From assembly GCA_946187345.1 (NCBI GenBank), contig CAMHQD010000003.1, positions 1 through 64,000 of the forward strand: 64,000 nt of DNA, in the 5' to 3' direction. The notes beneath the pieces were generated by a model. The model was not told where the DNA came from. It saw only the letters and a program-made list of their open reading frames with translations, and searched no databases. This document shows, piece after piece, positions 22,901 through 33,591 of this stretch (position 1 is its first letter; each line of letters starts with the position of its first letter). This DNA is from an uncultured Porphyromonadaceae bacterium. Its GTDB lineage: Bacteria; Bacteroidota; Bacteroidia; Bacteroidales; Muribaculaceae. The translations under genes were made by a program, and so were the position numbers.

Positions 22901-25621
22901 TCACAGATGCTTGCCGGTAACGATGCCCTTGATGCTGTTGAGTTTGTTGAGAGCCTCGATCGGCGTGAGGTTGTTCACGTCGAGGTTGATAATCTCGTCG
23001 CGGATTTGTTCCAGCACAGGGTCGTCGAGTTGGAACAGCGAGAGTTGGTAGCCGCTGCGGTGGGTGGCCACGTCGGCCAGATCTCGCGTGACGGTCACCT
23101 TGCCGCCCTCGCCACGGCTGGCCTGTTGCTCAAGTTGCTTGAGCACCTCGCCGGCGCGCGCCACAATGCTGGGCGGCATACCGGCCAACTTGGCCACGTG
23201 GATACCGAAACTGTGCTCGCTGCCGCCCTTGGCCAGAGTGCGCACAAACACCACCCGTCCGTCAATCTCCTTGACCTGCACGTTGTAGTTGACGATGCGC
23301 TTGAACGACTTCTCCATCTCGTTCAATTCGTGGTAGTGGGTGGCAAAGAGCGTCTTGGGGCGGCAGGGGTGCTCATGGATATACTCCACGATGGCCCACG
23401 CGATGGAGATGCCGTCATAGGTGCTCGTGCCGCGTCCCAATTCGTCGAAGAGCACAAGGCTGCGGTCGCTCAGGTTGTTGAGAATTGAGGCGGCCTCGGT
23501 CATCTCGACCATAAACGTGCTCTCGCCCAATGAGATGTTGTCGCTGGCGCCCACGCGGGTGAAGATTTTGTCGACGATGCCTACTTCGGCCTTTTCGGCC
23601 GGCACAAAGCAGCCAATCTGCGCCATGAGCGTGATTAGCGCCGTTTGGCGCAGCAGAGCCGACTTACCGGCCATATTCGGGCCGGTGATAATCATCACCT
23701 GCTGCCGCTCGCTGTCGAGGCTGATGTCGTTGGGCACATACCGCTCGCCCGGCGGCAACTGGCACTCGATGACGGGGTGGCGGCCGGCGGTGATAACGAG
23801 CCCGGTGCCATCGTTCAGCGTGGGGCGGTTGTAGCGGTTGTCGAGCGACACGCGCGTGAACGATAGCAGGCAGTCGAGTTGCGCCAGCACGTTGCAGTCG
23901 ACCTGAATGGCGGGGATATACTCGGTGGCGGCGGCCACTAATGAGGCAAAGAGTTGACCCTCGATGATGAGGATGCGCTCCTCGGCACCGAGGATTTTCT
24001 CCTCAAGCGATTTGAGTTCGGCGGTGATATACCGCTCGGCGTTGACCAGCGTCTGCTTGCGGGTCCAGTCGGCCGGCACCTTGTCACGGTGGGTGTTGCG
24101 CACCTCGATATAGTAGCCAAACACGTTGTTATAGGCGATTTTGAGGCTGGGAATACCCGTCTGCTCGCTCAAGTCGCGTTGCATCTGCATGAGCACGTCC
24201 TTGCTCGAGAATGCGATGTGCCGCAGTTCGTCGAGCGTCTGGTCCACACCGTCGCGGATCACATTACCGCGGTTCACCATATTCGGCGCGTCGGGGTTGA
24301 CCTCGCGCTCGATGCGGTCGCTGAGCAGGCGGCACTCGTTCAGGCGGTCGCCCATGGCCTGCAGCACGGTGCTCGACGAGTCGTCACACATTGCCTTGAC
24401 GGGCTCCACGGCGCGCAGGGCGGCGCGCAACTGCAGCATCTCGCGCGGCGTGACGCGTGCCGTCGACACGCGCGAGGCCAGTCGCTCCACGTCGCCGATA
24501 ACCTCAAGTTGCTTGACGAGCACGTCGCGGGCGGCATTGTCGCGCATAAACTGCTCCACGACCTCCAGGCGATTGTCGATGGCGTCGCGCTCCTTGAGCG
24601 GGAAGAGCAGCCACCGGTGCATCATGCGGGCTCCCATGGGGGTGAGAGTGCGGTCAAGCACGTCTAAAAGCGACTTGCCGTCGTCGCTCATAGGCTTGAT
24701 TAACTCCAGATTGCGCACGGTGAAGCGGTCCAGACGCACGTAGCGGTCGGCCTCGATGCGCGACAGCGTCGTGATGTGGGCCAACTGGGTGTGCTGCGTG
24801 AGGTCAAGATACTGCATTATCACGCCCGCGGCGACGATGGCCAGGTCCATATCCTCGACTCCGAAGCCTTTGAGCGACTGCGTCTCGAAGTGCCGCAGCA
24901 GCCTCTCTCGCGCCGTTGTCTCGACAAAGGCCCAGTCGTCCAGTTCCTGGGTGAGATATTGGTTGCCGAAGGTCTCGACAAACTGTCGCCGTGTGGAGCG
25001 CTCGATGAGCACCTCCTTGGGCGCGAAGTTCTCTAATAGTTTGCCCACATACTCGCGCGTGCCCTCGGCGGCGAGAAACTCGCCGGTGCTGATGTCCAGC
25101 AGCGACAACCCAACGCGGTTGAGGCCGTTGACGGTTGACGGTTGACCGTTGGCCGTTGGTGAAAAGTTGACCGTTGACGGTTGACGGTTGACCGAAGAGA
25201 GGGAAGAGGGAGTGCTGCGCCTGGCCGGATGGACTGCGGCCAGGAAATTGTTCTCCTTGCGGTCGAGGATCGGGCCGCCCACCACCACGCCGGGGGTGAC
25301 AAGTTCGGTGATGCCTCGCTTGACGAGTTTCTTGGTGAGTTTGGGGTCTTCGAGTTGGTCACAGATGGCCACGCGCTTGCCGGCGCGCACCAGTCGCGGC
25401 AGATATGTGTCGAGGGCGTGATGAGGGAAGCCGGCCATCTCGGTGTTGCCCGAGGCGCCGTTGCTGCGGCGTGTGAGTGTGATGCCGAGTATCTCGGCGG
25501 CGACAACCGCGTCGGCGGCATAGGTCTCATAGAAGTCGCCCACGCGAAAGAGAAGCACCGCGTCGGGGTGCTTCGCCTTTATCTGGTTGAACTGCCGCAT
25601 CATCGGCGTTTCATCGGCCAT
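22901..25621 (-). CDS. mutS: DNA mismatch repair protein MutS with a repeat-derived insertion
   Basis: 906 residues. The mismatch-recognition motif is VGDFYETY (the Phe-x-Glu pair, about residue 30). The ATPase has Walker [14 protein letters not shown] and Walker B/signature [17 protein letters not shown]. The C-terminal dimerisation helix-turn-helix is present. Between the mismatch domain and the connector domain, at about residues 133-168, is a low-complexity stretch ([19 protein letters not shown]...) that matches an intergenic repeat and accounts for the ~35 extra residues. The insertion keeps the frame and lies in a surface linker, so function is probably kept. Confidence 0.95.
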   Translation of the reverse strand: MADETPMMRQFNQIKAKHPDAVLLFRVGDFYETYAADAVVAAEILGITLTRRSNGASGNTEMAGFPHHALDTYLPRLVRAGKRVAICDQLEDPKLTKKLVKRGITELVTPGVVVGGPILDRKENNFLAAVHPARRSTPSSLSSVNRQPSTVNFSPTANGQPSTVNGLNRVGLSLLDISTGEFLAAEGTREYVGKLLENFAPKEVLIERSTRRQFVETFGNQYLTQELDDWAFVETTARERLLRHFETQSLKGFGVEDMDLAIVAAGVIMQYLDLTQHTQLAHITTLSRIEADRYVRLDRFTVRNLELIKPMSDDGKSLLDVLDRTLTPMGARMMHRWLLFPLKERDAIDNRLEVVEQFMRDNAARDVLVKQLEVIGDVERLASRVSTARVTPREMLQLRAALRAVEPVKAMCDDSSSTVLQAMGDRLNECRLLSDRIEREVNPDAPNMVNRGNVIRDGVDQTLDELRHIAFSSKDVLMQMQRDLSEQTGIPSLKIAYNNVFGYYIEVRNTHRDKVPADWTRKQTLVNAERYITAELKSLEEKILGAEERILIIEGQLFASLVAAATEYIPAIQVDCNVLAQLDCLLSFTRVSLDNRYNRPTLNDGTGLVITAGRHPVIECQLPPGERYVPNDISLDSERQQVMIITGPNMAGKSALLRQTALITLMAQIGCFVPAEKAEVGIVDKIFTRVGASDNISLGESTFMVEMTEAASILNNLSDRSLVLFDELGRGTSTYDGISIAWAIVEYIHEHPCRPKTLFATHYHELNEMEKSFKRIVNYNVQVKEIDGRVVFVRTLAKGGSEHSFGIHVAKLAGMPPSIVARAGEVLKQLEQQASRGEGGKVTVTRDLADVATHRSGYQLSLFQLDDPVLEQIRDEIINLDVNNLTPIEALNKLNSIKGIVTGKHL
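25117..25195. repeat. GTTGACGGTTGACCGTTGAC repeat inside mutS
   Basis: Several tandem GTTGACGGTTGACC units in a row, in frame within mutS, encode two VNxQPSTVN-like peptides on the minus strand. The same DNA unit occurs in intergenic copies at 21094-21148 and 40043-40114. Confidence 0.8.
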
Positions 25622-25669
25622 ATCTCGTTTTTCGTTGTTTTTCTATAGGATTTCTAAGACAATGGTCTG

Positions 25670-27967
25670 TTATCGGATGATGGCGAGTTTGGTGATAGCC
25701 TGCTGCGAACTGCCGCCGTTGTCGCTATATGAGGCGATGATATAGTAGACACCTGTGCTCACGCGGTTGCCGTCCAAGCCGCAGCCGTCCCACGTGGCGG
25801 TGCCGCTGTCGCTCTTGAACTGCTTGATGACCAAGCCGCTGCTATCGGCAATCTTGACGATGCTATTGGCACGCAGACCCTGGATGGTGATCAACCCCAT
25901 GAAGTCGGGCCTAACCGGATTGGGATATACCAGCAGGTTGTCGAGTTCGTGATCGGGTGTGCCGCCACTGTCGCTGATATATTCTGCCAGGCCCTTGTTA
26001 GTCATCACGTACACCGAGTTGTTGCTCGTGTTGCAGGCCACGCTATAGATTATGTTGCCGGGCAGATAACTGTTGGAGGTGTTGAACTCCTTGAGAATTT
26101 GGGTGCCGTCCTCGCTGACAAGATATAATCCGTTGCCGTTGGTGCCCAACCACTTGCGGTTGGAGGCATCGACAGCGATGCAGGTCACGGTTGCACCGTC
26201 AAGCAGATAGTCGGCCGTGCCGGTGTTGTCGTTGCGCGGCACCTTGATGTGGTTGATGCGGAAGTCACTGGCGTAGGCCTGCGAGGGGTTGAAACTCACC
26301 ACGCCGGCCGAGGTGCCCATCCACACGATGCCATTGCGGTCGGCAGTGAGGCAGTAGACATACTCCCACTTCACTGTTTGGCCGTCCTGGTCGGTAAAAC
26401 TCGTGTAGGTGGCATGGTTGCGAGCGGCCATTGTGGAAGCGTCGGGCTGCCAGAATGTGACCTGCTCCAGGTATCCGCCCGGCGAGAAGACCATGTTGCC
26501 GCCTTGTCCCACAACGATGGCTCCTCGCTTGATTGAGGCGCCCTCGACGCGGGCGATGGTGGGTGTGACCCAATCGCTGAGTTTGACATCGTTGGCCAGC
26601 ACCTTGGCGCGCGGCAGCACGATAACGTTGGGTGCGCCGGTTGAACCGGGATTGGGATCCACGGCCCAGAGGTTGCCTTGAGCGTCAAATGCCAACTCGC
26701 GCGTGCGGCCCATCGGACTGTTGTCGGCATTGAACCACGCCGTGAGTTCGCCGCCACGTGCGCGACAGATGCCCCGGTGGCGTGTGGTGAAGAAATAGGT
26801 TGACGGGTCGGCGGGGCAGAACACAAGCGCGTGGTTTCCCATACCGTCCTCGGGCACTCCCGGCGGCGTGACGTCGCTCCACCGGCCGTTGCCATCGAGG
26901 GTGTACACCTCGGTTTGGGCGCCAACTTCGGCTTTGGGCAGCACGGCATTGTCGGTGGTTGAGGCGAGATAGAGTTTCTGCTCCGCTTCGTTGTAGTTGA
27001 GGTAGAACGGTGTGGTGGCGATGCCGTAAGACGTGGGGATGAACGGCTCGGCGTCACCGGCGCGCAGGCCATCGGCATTCAGAGACCAGATGGTACCGTC
27101 GCCTTGTGGCGACTGGCTATAGAGCGTACCCTCGGTGGCTTCCACACGAGTGGTGGCGTAGGTCGTCTTATCAATGGTGTAATAGTATGCCTTGCCCGAA
27201 AAATTGGCCAAATATCCGTCGGGAGTAGGCTGCAAATCTATAGGCGTACGGTCTAGCACCGTTGAAAACGTGACGTTGTCATCGCTGATTGTCGCCTTAT
27301 AGACATACCCCTCGTTAATGAAGAACGTGGTGTTGTCGATGGGCATTATCACACCATTGTTACGCTCCACACTCCGCATCTCGGTCAGCGTCTCATAGTG
27401 AGTTGCCGCTGAGCCGAAGTAGATGTGGTTGTTAGCGCTGAACACGATGTACTCGCCCACGATTGCCGCACAGCGCACGTTTGTGCCGAAATTGCGGCTG
27501 CGCCTGACAGTCCAATTCTCGTCGTCAAAGTCGATAAAGCCAAAGGCAGTGGCGACAATCATGTGGCCCGGAGCAAAGGTGATGTCGTTGATAGTCTTGT
27601 CGGCTGTCATCGAGGCGTTTTTGAGTTCGGGCACATTCACCACGGCACCATCGTTGAGCAGGATGTCGATGTTGCTGTTGTCGTAGGCGATGGCGAGCAA
27701 CTCCCGGTCATAGTTGTAGTAGATGCCGGTGATGGTGACATCCGACAACTTGTTGCGGTGGTTGATGGCCTCGTTCTCCAGAGTTTCCTTGTCGTAGCGG
27801 AACAGGCTGTTGAACACCAGATAATAGGTGCAGTCGCGCGTGTCTATCAGGCGTTGGATGCCCGTGCCGGCAAACCGCGAGTGGTAAATCCAGTCGCCGG
27901 TGGTCTGGGCCGCGGTGGCCATCGCGAGCGCCGCTGCCACGAGTGCTATCGCCAATCGATGTCTCAT
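25670..27967 (-). CDS. PorZ-like two-propeller secreted protein, paralog 1
   Basis: About 765 residues. A signal peptide (MRHRLAIALVAAALAMATAAQ) is followed by two beta-propeller regions with repeated WxVDPNxGST / VWMGTSAGVVSFNPS / KWLGTNGNGLYLVS blades, as in sensor-like propeller proteins. The C-terminal ~85 residues (VYPNPVRPDF..GVYYIIASYSDNGG) form a type IX-like sorting or immunoglobulin-like domain. PorZ anchors A-LPS at the cell surface in species with T9SS; whether this bacterium has T9SS is not shown here. The ORF track start at 28024 is upstream of the signal peptide, so the ATG at 27967 is preferred. The next gene upstream is a paralog. Confidence 0.82.
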   Translation of the reverse strand: MRHRLAIALVAAALAMATAAQTTGDWIYHSRFAGTGIQRLIDTRDCTYYLVFNSLFRYDKETLENEAINHRNKLSDVTITGIYYNYDRELLAIAYDNSNIDILLNDGAVVNVPELKNASMTADKTINDITFAPGHMIVATAFGFIDFDDENWTVRRSRNFGTNVRCAAIVGEYIVFSANNHIYFGSAATHYETLTEMRSVERNNGVIMPIDNTTFFINEGYVYKATISDDNVTFSTVLDRTPIDLQPTPDGYLANFSGKAYYYTIDKTTYATTRVEATEGTLYSQSPQGDGTIWSLNADGLRAGDAEPFIPTSYGIATTPFYLNYNEAEQKLYLASTTDNAVLPKAEVGAQTEVYTLDGNGRWSDVTPPGVPEDGMGNHALVFCPADPSTYFFTTRHRGICRARGGELTAWFNADNSPMGRTRELAFDAQGNLWAVDPNPGSTGAPNVIVLPRAKVLANDVKLSDWVTPTIARVEGASIKRGAIVVGQGGNMVFSPGGYLEQVTFWQPDASTMAARNHATYTSFTDQDGQTVKWEYVYCLTADRNGIVWMGTSAGVVSFNPSQAYASDFRINHIKVPRNDNTGTADYLLDGATVTCIAVDASNRKWLGTNGNGLYLVSEDGTQILKEFNTSNSYLPGNIIYSVACNTSNNSVYVMTNKGLAEYISDSGGTPDHELDNLLVYPNPVRPDFMGLITIQGLRANSIVKIADSSGLVIKQFKSDSGTATWDGCGLDGNRVSTGVYYIIASYSDNGGSSQQAITKLAIIR

Positions 27968-28002
27968 TTTTCGTTGTTTCGTTAGTTCCTTATGTCTTGA
28001 CA

Positions 28003-28019
28003 AAACGGCGAGGCCGTTT
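28003..28019. repeat. AAACGGC-GAG-GCCGTTT palindrome
   Basis: A 7-bp perfect inverted repeat with a GAG loop, followed by TCGCA, upstream of PorZ-like paralog 1. The same architecture (GCAAAACGGC-CAT-GCCGTTTTGC) lies inside the N-terminus of the DUF2490 gene at 51314-51336. Confidence 0.55.
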
Positions 28020-28052
28020 CGCACTGCACTCCATTAATACTACAAGCCAAAC

Positions 28053-30377
28053 TCACTTGATGAGTCTCACTTTGGCCACGGCGACAGGCTCGGTAGAGTC
28101 GTCGGGCGAGGCAAGCACGGTGTAAACGCCCGTAGGCAGGCGATTGCCCCGGCTGTCGCAACAGTCCCACAGGGCGGTGCCACCGTCGGCGGTGAGCGTG
28201 GCCACCGTCTGGCCCGCGGCGTTGACAATGGTCAACCGCGAGTCACGCATGAGTTTCTTGATCTCGACAAAACCGGTGAAGTCGGGACGAACCGGGTCGG
28301 GCGTGACGTAGGTGTTGTCATAGTTGTCGGCGGCGGCACTGGCTCCGATGTGGAACTCGGCCAAGCCGGCGTTGGTCATGACAAACATCGAGTTGCGCGT
28401 GGGGTGGTAGCACATGCGGTAAATCGTCGTGCTGGGCAGCATACTGTTCGACGGAGAGAACTGGGCGAGCACACGCTTGCAGTCACGGCTGACAACGGTC
28501 ACACCCTGGGTGGAGGTGCCAATCCAGTGGTTGCCGTCGCCGTCGACAGTCACACAGTTGACTTGAACGCCCGCCAGCAGATTGCCAACCGTGTTACCGT
28601 TGCTGTCGTACTGTTTCAGGCGGTTGACGTGGAAGTCGCTGTCAAAGGCGGTCGACGGGTCGAAGTAAATCACACCCTCGGCAACCCCGAACCACACATT
28701 GCCATCAAGGTCGCTGCTCAAGTCATAGGGGAAAGTCCAGGCAAAGGTGATGTTGTCCTGGTCAACAAAAGTCGAATAAGACGTATAGCGGTTGGTCGTC
28801 AGGTCGGCGTTGCTGTCCCAGAAAAAGACGGGTTCATTAAAGACACAACTCGACGCCACCTTGGTGTCGTTCTTGCCGATTGCCATCGACATGCGTTTGA
28901 AAGCCCCGCCCGCGATTTCGGGCTTGTCCGACAACACCAGGTCGCTCACCGGTATCACGTCCTTGGCAAGGTTTTCGGCGCTAATTGCCGCCACCGAGTT
29001 GGGGTCTGACGCGGAGCAGAGTGCGGCAAAGAAGTTGCCCTGCGAGTCAAGCGCCATGGCGCCGCGCCTGATGAATGCCGTGCCGCCGGTAGTCGTGTTG
29101 CTGAACGTCTGCGTCACCACGCCGTCCACCACATGATGGGTGCCGGCTCCGCCGCGGGTGCCGATGAAGTAGGATGACGGTTGTGACGGCACAAAGAGCA
29201 TATCGTAGGTGCCGCCGTTGCCGTCCGAGCGTCCCACAATAGTGCCGTTGCTCTTGCGCGGGGTGGCATTGGCCCACGTGGTGCCGTCAAAGTTGTAAAT
29301 CTCGATGTTGCCGTCATAGTCTACCGAGAGGATGGCGTTGTCGGTGGTGCGCGACACATAGAGTTTGTCCTCGTTGGGACTATAGGCCATCCACCACGCG
29401 CGGTTGCTGATACCAAGCGCGTTGGGCATGATATAGGCGGTGGAGCCCTTGGGGGTGATGCCGTTGGCCGAGAGCGTCCAGATGGTGCCGTCGCCATGCA
29501 CGGCCTGGCTGAACAACTGGCCGGTGCTCGACACCTTCACCGGAGTGGTGCCGTCGGCCGCCAAAGTGTAGTAGCACTTGTTGGCCTTGCAATTGATCAG
29601 GAAACCGTCGTGAGAGGCACGGCCGTTGTCGATTGTCATGCCGGTGACCATCTCGGTGAGCGTCGGCGTCCCGTCGGCAAACGCGCCGTGAAGAACTTTG
29701 GCGGTGCCCACGACGACGAAGTCGTTGTCTCCGGCCGGCAGGATCTTGCCGGCAACACTGCCCGTGACGTTGGACATCTGGCCCAGGCGGTCAATGTCGA
29801 GCGTGGCGTCGCCGTAGTAGAGCGTGGTGGACACTGACATGACGATGCGCGAGCCCACGACGTTCACCGAGGAAATGTTGCTGTAGATGATGTGCGACTT
29901 CACCTTGCTCAGTGTCGCCTCATCCACCACCACATAGCCAAAGGAGGTGGCGATGTAGATATTGCCGGCGGCAAAGTTAATGTCGTTCACCTTTTTGGAG
30001 GCGCTCGAGGTGTACACCAGGTCCTTGATGTCGGGGAAGTTGACAATCGAGCCGTCGGCGCGCACCAGGTCGATGTTGCAGTTGTCGTAGGCGATGGCCA
30101 TCACGTCACTCGCGTTGTCGTAACTCAATAACACGGGAGTGATGTCGTGCAGGCCGTTCTGCCGCGACATCTGCGCCACCTCGCCGCTGGTCTTGTCATA
30201 ACGGAACAAGCCGTTGCTCACGAGGAAGTAGACTTTCGTGGGCGTGTCGACGATGTCCTGGATGTTGCTGCCGGCAAACGAGGCATGCAGTTGCCACTCG
30301 CCGGTGAGTGATTGCGCCGCGCGAGCCGGCAACAGAGCCAGCAATGTCAGCACGATGGTTGTCAATATCTGTTTCAT
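28053..30377 (-). CDS. PorZ-like two-propeller secreted protein, paralog 2
   Basis: About 774 residues. The signal peptide is MKQILTTIVLTLLALLPARA. The opening LTGEWQLHASFAGSNIQDIVDT aligns with TTGDWIYHSRFAGTGIQRLI of paralog 1. Propeller blades such as GNVWFGVAEGVIYFDPS and HWIGTSTQGVTVVS and the C-terminal VTPDPVRPDFTGFVEI..GVYTVLASPDD also correspond. The two genes are a tandem duplication that has diverged widely. A good -7 box lies 31 bases upstream, so this gene probably leads a two-gene transcript. The ATG at 30377 starts the signal peptide. Confidence 0.82.
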   Translation of the reverse strand: MKQILTTIVLTLLALLPARAAQSLTGEWQLHASFAGSNIQDIVDTPTKVYFLVSNGLFRYDKTSGEVAQMSRQNGLHDITPVLLSYDNASDVMAIAYDNCNIDLVRADGSIVNFPDIKDLVYTSSASKKVNDINFAAGNIYIATSFGYVVVDEATLSKVKSHIIYSNISSVNVVGSRIVMSVSTTLYYGDATLDIDRLGQMSNVTGSVAGKILPAGDNDFVVVGTAKVLHGAFADGTPTLTEMVTGMTIDNGRASHDGFLINCKANKCYYTLAADGTTPVKVSSTGQLFSQAVHGDGTIWTLSANGITPKGSTAYIMPNALGISNRAWWMAYSPNEDKLYVSRTTDNAILSVDYDGNIEIYNFDGTTWANATPRKSNGTIVGRSDGNGGTYDMLFVPSQPSSYFIGTRGGAGTHHVVDGVVTQTFSNTTTGGTAFIRRGAMALDSQGNFFAALCSASDPNSVAAISAENLAKDVIPVSDLVLSDKPEIAGGAFKRMSMAIGKNDTKVASSCVFNEPVFFWDSNADLTTNRYTSYSTFVDQDNITFAWTFPYDLSSDLDGNVWFGVAEGVIYFDPSTAFDSDFHVNRLKQYDSNGNTVGNLLAGVQVNCVTVDGDGNHWIGTSTQGVTVVSRDCKRVLAQFSPSNSMLPSTTIYRMCYHPTRNSMFVMTNAGLAEFHIGASAAADNYDNTYVTPDPVRPDFTGFVEIKKLMRDSRLTIVNAAGQTVATLTADGGTALWDCCDSRGNRLPTGVYTVLASPDDSTEPVAVAKVRLIK

Positions 30378-30407
30378 GATTGCGATGTACTTTTTTGTTT
30401 CAACCTG

Positions 30408-30415
30408 CAAAGATA
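30408..30415 (-). promoter_or_regulatory. -7 promoter element (TATCTTTG) for the PorZ-like pair
   Basis: On the minus strand, TATCTTTG follows an AT-rich stretch containing ACTTTGTTATT, 31 bases before the start of paralog 2. Confidence 0.7.
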
Positions 30416-30547
30416 ATAAAAAAATAACAAAGTAAAACAATTAAGAACAATAAAGTCAACAAAGGCAACTTATTGTCGCCATTTTTTTGCTTTTTGGGGT
30501 GTAACGAGAGACTTCGTGTCGCGGGGTGAGACGAATAGGGCGGTGAT

Positions 30548-30997
30548 TCAGAGATGGGTGGCGACGGTAGCGGTTTGTCCGGCGGTGGGGGTGAAGGTGA
30601 GCACAGCCCATTGTCCGGTGATTTGGCTATCAAAACGAATGGTGTGTGGGTAGCAGGTTGCTGTTTTAATGGTGGCACTGATGTCCATCGGTGTGGTTGT
30701 GGGTGAGTCGCCTCGTGCACCTTGTTTCTCTGTGATGGTGATGTTGGTGCCGGTGGTGGTGATGATGAGGTTGACGGTGTCGCCATCACTCATTGGCACG
30801 CCGCTGTGCCTGAGTTGAACCACGCCGTGGTCTACAGCGTTCAGGTGCAGTCGCGCGTCCACCCCGGCGGCAGGTGATGGCTCGCCCGCCACAATGACTG
30901 TGGTGGGTTGGTGCTGTCGTGGCGAGGCAAGCAGTAGCCATAATAACGCTATGGCTACCACTAATGCAATCACGCACACTTCGGTTGTCAGTTCCAT
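30548..30997 (-). CDS. Small membrane-anchored protein of unknown function
   Basis: 149 residues. One N-terminal membrane segment (VCVIALVVAIALLWLLLA) is followed by a Thr-rich, beta-strand-like soluble part (GDTVNLIITTTGTNITITEK) with a single later cysteine. It may be a single-pass inner-membrane protein with an external domain. Not recognised. It is flanked by a repeat upstream and by ~130 bases of AT-rich promoter region for the PorZ-like pair downstream. Confidence 0.55.
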   Translation of the reverse strand: MELTTEVCVIALVVAIALLWLLLASPRQHQPTTVIVAGEPSPAAGVDARLHLNAVDHGVVQLRHSGVPMSDGDTVNLIITTTGTNITITEKQGARGDSPTTTPMDISATIKTATCYPHTIRFDSQITGQWAVLTFTPTAGQTATVATHL

Positions 30998-31005
30998 CGT
31001 TTATT

Positions 31006-31195
31006 CGTTGAGAGGTTGAGGGTTGAGGGGTTGAGCCTCGCGCTGGCGCACTCGGGGAGATTAGTTCTGTTGCTATTTGCGGTCACGCTGTAGGGACGAG
31101 GCTTGCCTCGTCCTTTGTCAGACCATACATTTATTCCCATTTGCGTCAGCAAATGGCTCAACCCCTCAACGATCAACCCCTCAACCATTAAACCC
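31006..31195. repeat. Long inverted repeat, TTGAGAGGTTGAGGG family, with payload
   Basis: Left arm GTTGAGAGGTTGAGGGTTGA and right arm CTCAACCCCTCAACGATCAACCCCTCAACC enclose about 110 bases. Inside are hairpins CTCGCGCTGGCGCACTCGG, ACGAGGCTTGCCTCGT and CATTTGCGTCAGCAAATGG. The last hairpin matches the one at 53420-53440 with a different loop. It lies between pgi and the small membrane protein gene. Confidence 0.75.
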
Positions 31196-31204
31196 CTAAT
31201 CCGG

Positions 31205-32527
31205 TTAGAGGCGAGCCTGAATGGCGCGCGTGGCCTCCTCATAGCCCGGCTTTCCCAGCAGGGCAAACATATTCTTCTTGTAGGCCTCCACACCCGGCTG
31301 GTTGAACGGGTTCACGCCAAGCATATATCCGCTGATGCCGCAAGCCTTCTCAAAGAAGTAAATCAGTTGGCCGATGTAACGCTCCTTGAGGGCGGGCAGC
31401 GAAATGACGATATTGGGCACGCCGCCGTCCACATGGGCGATGCGAGTGCCTAATTCGGCCATTTTGTTCACTTGGTCAACACGCTTGCCGGCGATATAGT
31501 TCAGCCCGTCAAGGTCGTCGTCATCGCTGGGGATGACAACGGTAGCGGCCTGCTCGCCCACGGTGATGACGGTCTCAAAGATGGTGCGCTCACCGTCTTG
31601 AATCCACTGTCCCATGGAGTGCAGGTCGGTGGTGAAGTCAACGCTGGCCGGGAAGATTCCCTTGCCGTCCTTGCCCTCGCTCTCGCCGTAGAGTTGTTTC
31701 CACCACTCGGCCAGATTGTGCAGGCGCGGGCAGAAGTTGGCCAGAATCTCCACCTTCTTGCCTGCCTGATAAAGGGCGTTGCGCGTCTGGGCGTAGCAGA
31801 GCATCGGCTCGTCGTCGCCCTGCTCGATGTCGACAGCGCCGGCCACCAGTTCGGCGATGTCAAAGCCGGCCACGGCGATGGGCAGCAAGCCCACCGGGGT
31901 GAGCACGCTGAAGCGGCCGCCCACGTTGTCGGGGATGACATAGGTGGTATAGCCCTCCTGGGTGGCCAAACCACGCAGCGCGCCACGCGCCGCGTCGGTA
32001 ATGGCGATGATGTGGCCGGAGGCAAACTTGCGTCCCTGTTGACGCTCGAGTTGCTCCTTGAGCAGACGGAAAGCGATGGCCGGCTCAGTGGTGGTGCCGC
32101 TCTTGCTGATGACGATGATGCCAAACGGGTGGCCGTCCACCAAGTCCATCAACTCATGGATATAGTCCTCACCGATGTTGTTGCCGGCAAAGAGCACCTT
32201 CGGTCCTTCGATTTTCTTGTAGGCGGCAAACGAGTCGCTGAGCGCGTCGATGACAGCCTTGGCGCCGAGATAACTGCCGCCGATACCGATGGCCACCACA
32301 TACTCGCAGTCGCGTCGCAACTTGTCGGCCGTAGCCTGGATGTCATTGAGTTCGCCCTTGCTGATGCTTGAGGGCAGGTGAAGCCAACCGAGGAAGTCGT
32401 TGCCGGCACCATTGCCGTTGTCGAGGGTTGCGGCGGCGTCGAGGGCTTGTTGGCGCAGGGCATCGACGTCGGCCTTGCTGATGGCACCGCCCAGGGCGGC
32501 GCTGTTGTTGATGGAGATTGTTGCCAT
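31205..32527 (-). CDS. pgi: Glucose-6-phosphate isomerase
   Basis: Interconverts glucose-6-phosphate and fructose-6-phosphate in glycolysis and gluconeogenesis. About 440 residues, the shorter Gram-positive/Bacteroidetes type. Motifs are [15 protein letters not shown], the sugar-phosphate site [28 protein letters not shown] and the C-terminal [14 protein letters not shown]. The ORF track start at 32614 is in the leader. The ATG at 32527 ([14 protein letters not shown]) follows a good promoter and is preferred. Confidence 0.96.
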   Translation of the reverse strand: MATISINNSAALGGAISKADVDALRQQALDAAATLDNGNGAGNDFLGWLHLPSSISKGELNDIQATADKLRRDCEYVVAIGIGGSYLGAKAVIDALSDSFAAYKKIEGPKVLFAGNNIGEDYIHELMDLVDGHPFGIIVISKSGTTTEPAIAFRLLKEQLERQQGRKFASGHIIAITDAARGALRGLATQEGYTTYVIPDNVGGRFSVLTPVGLLPIAVAGFDIAELVAGAVDIEQGDDEPMLCYAQTRNALYQAGKKVEILANFCPRLHNLAEWWKQLYGESEGKDGKGIFPASVDFTTDLHSMGQWIQDGERTIFETVITVGEQAATVVIPSDDDDLDGLNYIAGKRVDQVNKMAELGTRIAHVDGGVPNIVISLPALKERYIGQLIYFFEKACGISGYMLGVNPFNQPGVEAYKKNMFALLGKPGYEEATRAIQARL

Positions 32528-32563
32528 ATTAGTTCGTTTTATGTGTTCTTTTATTTCAACCTG

Positions 32564-32571
32564 CAAAATTA
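32564..32571 (-). promoter_or_regulatory. -7 promoter element (TAATTTTG) for pgi
   Basis: Read on the minus strand, TAATTTTG followed by CAGGTTGAAA lies 37 bases before the pgi ATG. The downstream CAGGTTGAAA is shared with the PorZ-like promoter at 30408, so the two leaders are related. Confidence 0.7.
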
Positions 32572-32624
32572 GTAAAAAAGTGCGAAATGAGTGGCCTTTT
32601 GAAAGAGTTTTCAAATCGGTCGCG

Positions 32625-33521
32625 TTATTCGTATTGCTTGAGTGCGCGTCGCAGGTCGTCGGCCATCATGGTGCGTAACTCGAGTGGAGCGATGACTTCG
32701 ATGTTAGAGCCGTGGCTCAGGAGTTCCTCGCGCAGGTCGTAGGTGATGCACATATGGTAGCGGAAAATGCTGCAGCCATCCTGCAGTTGCTCTTGCTGGC
32801 TGTGGTGCAGCGGCAGGGCCCGGAAGTACTTGGCTTGGGTGGGTTCAACCTTGAGCACGATGTCTCGAGGCTCGCTACGGCTGGTGGTGATGCCGAAGTA
32901 GTTGGCGAAAAATCGGTCGGGATCAAAGCCCTCGGGCATGGTGAACTCGCGATCGGTAATCACGAGTTCTCGCATACGGTCCAGTGCGTAGGTTTTAATG
33001 CGTTGGTCGGCAATGTGCATACCAATAACGTACCACTTCTGCTTGAAGATTTTCACAAAATATGGCTCGATGAGTACTCCGTCGGTGCCCACACTGCGGG
33101 TGTAACTGCGATAGGCGAAGCGGATGCACCGGTCGCGCTTCATGGCATCTATGACCACTGGCAGATGGTCGCGTGCGCTCGGCACCGGCTCGAGGACGAT
33201 GCGGTCGGCCAGGTCGCGCGAGTCGGTGAGCATGCCGCTGAGGGCCATCGAGTCCACGAGCCATTCGTGCAGGCTCGTCGCGTCGCCGCCGCGTTGTTGC
33301 TCAATGTAGAACTCACGCGTGGTCTTGTCACACACTATGTCAATTCCAAACATTTCTTCGATGGCGTTGCGCCACGTGAAGAACGTGCGCCGCGGCAGCG
33401 GTTTGCCTTCGCTCAACGACGACTGTAGCCACAACTCGTCAATGCGCTCATGGCTAAGCCGTCCGTAGCGTCCCAGCGTGTCCACCAGCCACACATATTT
33501 GTTGACAGTATTACGTATCAT
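32625..33521 (-). CDS. WYL-domain transcriptional regulator
   Basis: 298 residues. An N-terminal winged-helix region ([29 protein letters not shown]) is followed by a WYL-type effector domain ([19 protein letters not shown], then [11 protein letters not shown]) and a C-terminal WCX-like extension ([17 protein letters not shown]). WYL regulators sense nucleotides or single-stranded DNA and often control stress or defence genes. No obvious target is adjacent. The GTG at 33527 is possible, but the ATG at 33521 is preferred. Confidence 0.9.
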   Translation of the reverse strand: MIRNTVNKYVWLVDTLGRYGRLSHERIDELWLQSSLSEGKPLPRRTFFTWRNAIEEMFGIDIVCDKTTREFYIEQQRGGDATSLHEWLVDSMALSGMLTDSRDLADRIVLEPVPSARDHLPVVIDAMKRDRCIRFAYRSYTRSVGTDGVLIEPYFVKIFKQKWYVIGMHIADQRIKTYALDRMRELVITDREFTMPEGFDPDRFFANYFGITTSRSEPRDIVLKVEPTQAKYFRALPLHHSQQEQLQDGCSIFRYHMCITYDLREELLSHGSNIEVIAPLELRTMMADDLRRALKQYE

Positions 33522-33591
33522 CGTCACCTACAGACTTATACATTATATAACCAAACCATCAAATTTTATTTCCACGCAATTTTTCCGGATT

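Noticed and set aside
31006-31195. Invertible promoter (phase-variable switch) flanked by inverted repeats
   Set aside because: Arms are imperfect and belong to a dispersed family; no site-specific recombinase and no promoter is inside the segment.
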